From positions 1 to 64,000 of the forward strand of contig CAIWMX010000095.1 of the NCBI GenBank assembly GCA_903913885.1: 64,000 bases of DNA, in the 5' to 3' direction. A model generated the notes under the pieces. That model saw only the letters and a list, made by a program, of their open reading frames with translations. It had not been told where the DNA came from and did not search any database. The position numbers were made by a program, and so were the translations under genes. Position 1 is the first letter of the stretch, and each line of letters begins with the position of its first letter. Below, piece after piece: positions 58,770 to 64,000 of this stretch. Source of the stretch: an uncultured Bacteroidales bacterium (GTDB lineage Bacteria > Bacteroidota > Bacteroidia > Bacteroidales > FEN-979).

Positions 58770-61700
58770 ATGCTGCCATCCGACGAAAACAATAAACCCG
58801 GGAAGCTCCTTCCTGACACCGTAGATTTAGATCAACTGGTTTATGACAACCAGGAACGTCTGAAGGAACTGGCGGCAATCAATGATACTACAACAATAAT
58901 CAAGGCCGGGAAGTCGATCCCCGAAACCCTCGACGAAATTTGCCGGATCCTTCCAAAAGCCTGGCAATATCCCGACTTTACCGTAGCAAGGGTCCGTTTT
59001 GAGGAAATGGAATTTACCAGCCGGGGTTTTCGGGAGACAGAATGGAAACAGGAGCAGGCTTTCGAAACGATCGACAACCTGACCGGTACCATCGCAATCT
59101 TTTATCTCAAGGAATTTCCGCCATGCCACGAAGGGCCGTTCCTCAAAGAGGAGCGCAACCTGGTAATGAACCTGGCCACGCTCATCGAAGGCTACCTGAA
59201 CGGGGTGAAAGGCCGCGAAGGCCGCTACATCACCCGCGAGCGCCTCAAAGAACTTACGGCCATCAACCAAACCACGGCCATCCTGCGTACCGGGAAACCC
59301 ATCGAAGAGGCACTGCACCAGATCTGCCTGATCCTGCCAAAGGCATGGCAATATCCCGATTACACCGTTTGCCGCATCCGGTATGGCAACATGATTCTCA
59401 GCAGCCCGGCCTACCGCGAAACCGAATGGGTGCAGAAACAGAATTTCGAAACCATCGACAATCAGGAGGGCTACATCCAGATATGTTACCTTAAAGCTTT
59501 CCAGGCCTCGTTCGAGGGCCCTTTCCTTGAAGAGGAACGGCACCTGATCATCAACCTCGCGAATCTTATCACCGGGTACCTCAACTCGGTAAAGGGAAAA
59601 GCGATGCTTCGAAAATCAGGGCACCGCGAACTGGCCGAAATTGAACCGGATCCCAAACTCCCGGTGAAATACAGCCGCAAGCTGCTGCAGACCTTCCTCA
59701 ACCGGACCAACTACAACCGCGACCTGTACCACGATCTAATGCCTTTCAAGGTGAAGGAGATCCTGCTGGTCGCCAACCTTTACGACGCCTACAGCTTTGA
59801 AAAGGAGGGCAGGTTTTCGGAACATGTGCTCGGCGAGTTTTATTCGCTCAGCCTGAGCACCATGCCCCGCATCACGGGCGTTTCGACTACCGAGGAGGTG
59901 ATGGAGCAGCTCAACAGCAAACATTACGACCTGATCATCATCATGATCGGCACCGATAAGCAATTCCCGCCGGACCTGAGTAAAAAGGTAAAACAACAGT
60001 TCCAGTATATCCCGGTTTTCCTGCTGCTGAATAGTAATTCCGACATCGCGGTGTATGAAGAGGAACCGGAAAAGCTGACCTGGATCGACCGGGTGTTCGT
60101 GTGGAACGGAGATTCCAAGATCTTCTTTGCCATGATCAACTATCTCGAAGACAAGATCAACGTGGAGAACGACACCACGATCGGGATGGTCCGGGTTATC
60201 CTGCTGGTGGAGGATTCCTCGAAATATTATTCGTTGTACCTGCCCATGCTGTACAACATCGTGCTGGAACAAACCAAGAACATCATCGAGGATGTGACCA
60301 CCGACGAGCTTTACCGCATCCTGCGCCTGAAAGCCCGTCCCAAAATTTTGCTGGCGTCGACCTATGAAGAGGCAATCTACATCTTTAACAATTACAAGGA
60401 AAACATCCTTTGCCTGATCTCCGATGTGAAGTTCAAAAAGGATGGGAAACTCAATGATACAGCCGGGTTTGGCCTTGTTAAACAAATGCGGCAGGAACTT
60501 CATGATTTGCCGATCGTGCTGCAATCGTCGGAAGAGCAGAATATCCAGAAAGCATACGAGCTGAAAGCCTCCTTTATCAATAAAAATTCAGAGACCCTTT
60601 TGATTGAATTCAAGAGTTTCATCACCCATTACCTTGGATTCGGCAATTTCATTTACCGTGACAAGGAAGGCGGGCAGATCGCGGTTGCCAAATCGCTCAA
60701 GGAATTTGAAGACCTGCTGAAGGTCATTCCTGAAGAGTCGCTTCTTTACCATGCCCGTAAGGATCATTTTTCGCTGTGGCTCATGGCCCGCGGGGAGATC
60801 CAGGTGGCAAGGATACTCAACCCGGCCAAGGTGACCGATTTCAAAGACCCGGAAGCCCTGCGCACACACCTGATTACCATCATACAGCATTTCCGGAATG
60901 AACAGAATGTCGGGAAAGTCATCCCCTTTGAGGAATCGGCGCTCACCGATGAGCGCAACATCGTCTCGCTTACCGAAGGGGCGCTGGGCGGGAAAGGGCG
61001 CGGGCTTGCCTTTGTAAACACCCTGATCTACAATTACGATTTCGCCAAGCACCTGCCAAATATCAATATCCGCACTCCGAAAACGTCGATTATCGGCACC
61101 GATGAATTCGAGTATTTTCTCGACCGCAACCAGTTGCGCGAAAAGGCGGTGTTCGAAACCGATTACAACCTCATCAAACGCTGGTTTACCGAAGCCAGGC
61201 TTACAGAAACACTGATAAAAAAACTGAGGCTCGTTGTCAAAAGTATAACCAAGCCGCTGGCTATCAGGTCATCCGGCCTTTTTGAGGATTCACAAAACCA
61301 ACCCTTCGCGGGGATTTTCGAAACTTACCTGATCCCGAACAACCATCCTGATTACCACGTGCGCCTGGAACAACTGATGGAAGCGATCAAACTGGTGTAT
61401 GCCTCGGTATACTCGCCCACGGCAAAAGGATATATTGAAGCCGTGAATTACCGCATCGAACAGGAAAAAATGGCCGTGGTGATCCAGGAAGTGGTAGGAT
61501 GCCAGTACGGGGATGTCTTTTACCCGCATATCAGCGGGGTGGCCCAGTCTTTCAACTACTACCCGTTTGCTCACATGAAACCCGAAGAGGGTTTTGCCGT
61601 TGCGGCGCTGGGCCTCGGGCGGTACGTGGTGGAAGGCGAGAAGGCCTTTCGCTTTGCCCCACAATATCCCAACCTCGAAATTAATTCAGCAAAGGACCAG

Positions 61701-62639
61701 TACAAAGGATCCCAGGTCTATTTTTATGCCGTTGACCTGAAGAAAAAAGATGTGAACCTGCTCGAAGGGGAGGATGCCGGATTGCGCAAACTCGATATCT
61801 ACGATGCAGAAATGCACGGTACCCTGAAACACCTGGCATCGGTTTACTCGCTCGAGAATGACCGGATTTCAGCAGGTTTGCGCGATGCGGGCCCCCGGGT
61901 GATCAATTTTGCCGATATCCTCAAGTACAACTACATCCCGCTGGCCAAAACCATCGAGGTGGTGCTGGATGTGGTGAAGGAAGCGATGGGATCGCCGGTG
62001 GAAATTGAATTTGCCGTCGACCTGAACAGGGACAGCAATTACAAGGCCTCCTTCTATCTTCTCCAGATCAAGCCGCTCATCGGGAATGTAGCCGATTTCG
62101 AGATTGACATGGCGAAGATCAACAAGGAGGACATCCTGCTCTATTCCGAGAAAGAGATGGGCAACGGCATGATCGACACCATCGAAGAGGTGGTGTTTGT
62201 GGATCCCGCGACTTTCGATAAAAGTAAAACAGTGGAGATGGCCGAGGAGATAGACAAGATCAACCAGGAGATGGGTAAGGCCGGGAAAAAGTACATCCTG
62301 ATCGGCCCCGGACGCTGGGGTACACGCGATCGCTGGATCGGGGTGCCGGTAACCTGGCCCCAGATCAGCAATGCCAAGGTGATCGTTGAAACCAGCCTGG
62401 AGGGCTTCCCGCTCGACGCATCGTCGGGGTCGCACTTCTTCCACAATGTCACCTCCATGAATGTCGGCTATTTCTGCGTCCAGCCTGAACTGTCCGACAG
62501 CTTTATCCGGTACGAGGTGCTGATGAAACAGAAAAATATCAGGAAGACAGAATATTTCACCATTGTAAAATTCAAAAAACCACTGACGGTCAGGATGGAC
62601 GGGAAAAAGCGGATTTCGGTGATTACATGGGAACGCTGA
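58770..62639 (+). CDS. Multidomain protein: two GAF-like repeats, two receiver-like regions, C-terminal PEP/pyruvate-binding (PPDK_N) domain
   Basis: Duplicated RLKEL(A/T)AIN.TT.I...AWQYPD.TV.R segments; LLVEDSSKYYSLYLPM; GGKGRGLAFVNTLI, KPLAIRSSGLFEDSQNQPFAGIFETYL, LIGPGRWGTRDRWIG. Confidence 0.85.
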   Translation: MLPSDENNKPGKLLPDTVDLDQLVYDNQERLKELAAINDTTTIIKAGKSIPETLDEICRILPKAWQYPDFTVARVRFEEMEFTSRGFRETEWKQEQAFETIDNLTGTIAIFYLKEFPPCHEGPFLKEERNLVMNLATLIEGYLNGVKGREGRYITRERLKELTAINQTTAILRTGKPIEEALHQICLILPKAWQYPDYTVCRIRYGNMILSSPAYRETEWVQKQNFETIDNQEGYIQICYLKAFQASFEGPFLEEERHLIINLANLITGYLNSVKGKAMLRKSGHRELAEIEPDPKLPVKYSRKLLQTFLNRTNYNRDLYHDLMPFKVKEILLVANLYDAYSFEKEGRFSEHVLGEFYSLSLSTMPRITGVSTTEEVMEQLNSKHYDLIIIMIGTDKQFPPDLSKKVKQQFQYIPVFLLLNSNSDIAVYEEEPEKLTWIDRVFVWNGDSKIFFAMINYLEDKINVENDTTIGMVRVILLVEDSSKYYSLYLPMLYNIVLEQTKNIIEDVTTDELYRILRLKARPKILLASTYEEAIYIFNNYKENILCLISDVKFKKDGKLNDTAGFGLVKQMRQELHDLPIVLQSSEEQNIQKAYELKASFINKNSETLLIEFKSFITHYLGFGNFIYRDKEGGQIAVAKSLKEFEDLLKVIPEESLLYHARKDHFSLWLMARGEIQVARILNPAKVTDFKDPEALRTHLITIIQHFRNEQNVGKVIPFEESALTDERNIVSLTEGALGGKGRGLAFVNTLIYNYDFAKHLPNINIRTPKTSIIGTDEFEYFLDRNQLREKAVFETDYNLIKRWFTEARLTETLIKKLRLVVKSITKPLAIRSSGLFEDSQNQPFAGIFETYLIPNNHPDYHVRLEQLMEAIKLVYASVYSPTAKGYIEAVNYRIEQEKMAVVIQEVVGCQYGDVFYPHISGVAQSFNYYPFAHMKPEEGFAVAALGLGRYVVEGEKAFRFAPQYPNLEINSAKDQYKGSQVYFYAVDLKKKDVNLLEGEDAGLRKLDIYDAEMHGTLKHLASVYSLENDRISAGLRDAGPRVINFADILKYNYIPLAKTIEVVLDVVKEAMGSPVEIEFAVDLNRDSNYKASFYLLQIKPLIGNVADFEIDMAKINKEDILLYSEKEMGNGMIDTIEEVVFVDPATFDKSKTVEMAEEIDKINQEMGKAGKKYILIGPGRWGTRDRWIGVPVTWPQISNAKVIVETSLEGFPLDASSGSHFFHNVTSMNVGYFCVQPELSDSFIRYEVLMKQKNIRKTEYFTIVKFKKPLTVRMDGKKRISVITWER

Positions 62640-62640
62640 G

Positions 62641-62671
62641 AAATTAAAAATTAAGAATTAAAAATTAAAAA
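62641..62671 (+). repeat. attaaaa-type 7-mer repeats immediately upstream of the NuoE-like start
   Basis: aaattaaaaattaagaattaaaaattaaaaaa. Confidence 0.7.
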
Positions 62672-62672
62672 A

Positions 62673-63191
62673 ATGCGTATTTCACGGATTAACAGGAATG
62701 AAACGGGGAGTTCCCCGGTGGAACAGGACCTGAGCCTGCTCGACCCGATTATTGCGAAAAACAAAGGTAAAAAAGGCAACCTGATCCCGCTGCTCCAGGG
62801 GGCTCAGGAATTGTTTGGATTTATCTCCAAACCCGCATTTGAAAAGCTTTCACGTGAAACCGGGATCCCCCTGAGCGACATGTACGGGGTGGCCACTTTT
62901 TATGCCCAGTTCCGGCTCAACCCTGTTGGAAAGAACATCATCAAAGTGTGCCACGGTACCGCCTGCCATGTGCAGAATGCCGTTGAAATCTCGGAATCGC
63001 TGGAAGAGGTCTTGAAAATCAAAGACGGCCAAACCACCGACGACCGTTTCTTCACCCTCGAATCGGTGGCCTGCCTGGGATGCTGTTCCCTTGCCCCGGT
63101 GATGATGATCGGCGACCAGACCTATGGCAAACTCACCGGCAACGAAGCTGTGAAAATTGTGAAGAACATCCGGCTGGCTGAAAATAATTGA
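62673..63191 (+). CDS. NuoE/HndA-like 2Fe-2S thioredoxin-fold subunit
   Basis: GVATFYAQFRLNPVGKNIIKVCHGTACHVQNA, CLGCCSLAPVMMIGDQTYGKL. Confidence 0.93.
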   Translation: MRISRINRNETGSSPVEQDLSLLDPIIAKNKGKKGNLIPLLQGAQELFGFISKPAFEKLSRETGIPLSDMYGVATFYAQFRLNPVGKNIIKVCHGTACHVQNAVEISESLEEVLKIKDGQTTDDRFFTLESVACLGCCSLAPVMMIGDQTYGKLTGNEAVKIVKNIRLAENN

Positions 63192-63254
63192 AAAGACAAT
63201 AGGCATTAGGCAATAGGGAGTAAAGCGCAGCCAAAAGGATTAATTATAAATTGT

Positions 63255-63316
63255 CACATCATCACATCAGCACATCAGCACATTAGCACATCAGCACATC
63301 AGCACATCAGCACATT
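63255..63316 (+). repeat. Tandem 8-mer cacatcag array (about 8 copies) between the NuoE-like and NuoF-like genes
   Basis: cacatcatcacatcagcacatcagcacattagcacatcag... Confidence 0.9.
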
Positions 63317-63330
63317 AACAAATCAACCAT

Positions 63331-64000
63331 ATGATCACAACCGTCACTGTAGGACTCGGAAGCTGCGGAATAGCCGCGGGGGCAAACAAGACCTATGAGA
63401 AAATTAAAGCGCTTAAAGAGACTGAAAAACTCGATTTTAACCTGAAAAAAACCAGTTGTGTCGGCATGTGTTACCGTGAGCCGCTGGTGGAGATCACCGA
63501 CGACACGGGAACCTATCTGTATGGCGAAGTGGATGCCGGCCGTGCCGTGGAGGTCATCGAAAAACACATCAACCAGCATGATCCCATCCGCGATTACATC
63601 GTGTATACCGACCTGTTCGATGCTCCCGAAAATGATTTTATCGGGGCCCAGGTGAAGATCGTGCTGCGCAACTGCGGCTACATGGACCCGGAATCCATCG
63701 AAGAATACGAGTCACGCGATGGATACAAGGCTATAAAAATCATAGCGGCCGAGAAGACAAGCCGGGAAATGGTGATCGATACCGTCCTGAAATCGGGACT
63801 GCGCGGCCGCGGGGGAGGCGGTTTCCCGACCGGTTTGAAATGGAAGTTTGCCAATGCCAACAAATCGGCCGATAAATACGTGATCTGCAATGCCGATGAA
63901 GGCGATCCCGGTGCGTTCATGGACCGGTCGGTGCTTGAAGGCGACCCCCATTCGGTGCTTGAAGGCATGATCATTGCGGCCTATGCCATCGAAGCAAACG
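63331..64000 (+). CDS. NuoF/HndC/HydB-like FMN- and FeS-binding subunit, truncated by window end
   Basis: Open frame from ATG 63331: N-terminal thioredoxin-like GLGSCGIAAGANKTYEK, then SGLRGRGGGGFPTGLKWKF and CNADEGDPGAFMDRSVLEGDPHSVLEGM. Confidence 0.92.
   Translation, partial: MITTVTVGLGSCGIAAGANKTYEKIKALKETEKLDFNLKKTSCVGMCYREPLVEITDDTGTYLYGEVDAGRAVEVIEKHINQHDPIRDYIVYTDLFDAPENDFIGAQVKIVLRNCGYMDPESIEEYESRDGYKAIKIIAAEKTSREMVIDTVLKSGLRGRGGGGFPTGLKWKFANANKSADKYVICNADEGDPGAFMDRSVLEGDPHSVLEGMIIAAYAIEAN

Noticed and set aside
62673-64000. Respiratory complex I operon start
   Set aside because: Upstream has no nuoA-D; the NuoF-like protein has an N-terminal thioredoxin-like extension more typical of HndC/HydB-type subunits. 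Cannot be settled within this window.

Overview
This window looks like ordinary chromosome from a Bacteroidetes/Bacteroidales-type bacterium. Supporting signs are TAnnTTTG-type promoters, GldF/GldG, T9SS-like C-terminal domains and a TonB-dependent receptor with a carboxypeptidase-like domain. Most of it is housekeeping: tmk, purE, hpt, adk, obgE, thrA-type aspartokinase/homoserine dehydrogenase, xseAB, radA, rfaE2-like, panD, panC, amt, a two-component system, M1 peptidase, rpmB, gldG/gldF, mgsA, phoH-like, purC, cinA and gdhA. From about 46.6 to 58.4 kb there is a [NiFe]-hydrogenase locus: small and large subunits, cytochrome b and maturation protease, followed by a minus-strand hyp operon. 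The window ends in a NuoE/NuoF-like (HndA/HndC-like) pair preceded by an unusual PPDK_N-containing multidomain protein. The most interesting signal is a head-to-tail array of seven ~160/161-bp units (51566-52654). Each unit contains three hairpins/palindromes and a pair of complementary arms. The array abuts the stop codon of an IS200/REP-associated-type (RAYT-like) HUH transposase and splits the hyp operon. A diverged solitary copy with the same architecture sits just upstream of hypF (58387-58508), whose reading frame has no ATG in front of it. A second layer of structure is a set of 7-10-bp-unit tandem arrays placed between genes. In several cases they run into coding sequence: the adk C-terminus, the M1 peptidase interior and the start codon of an MFS transporter. 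All assignments come from reading the sequence and supplied translations; no database search was run.
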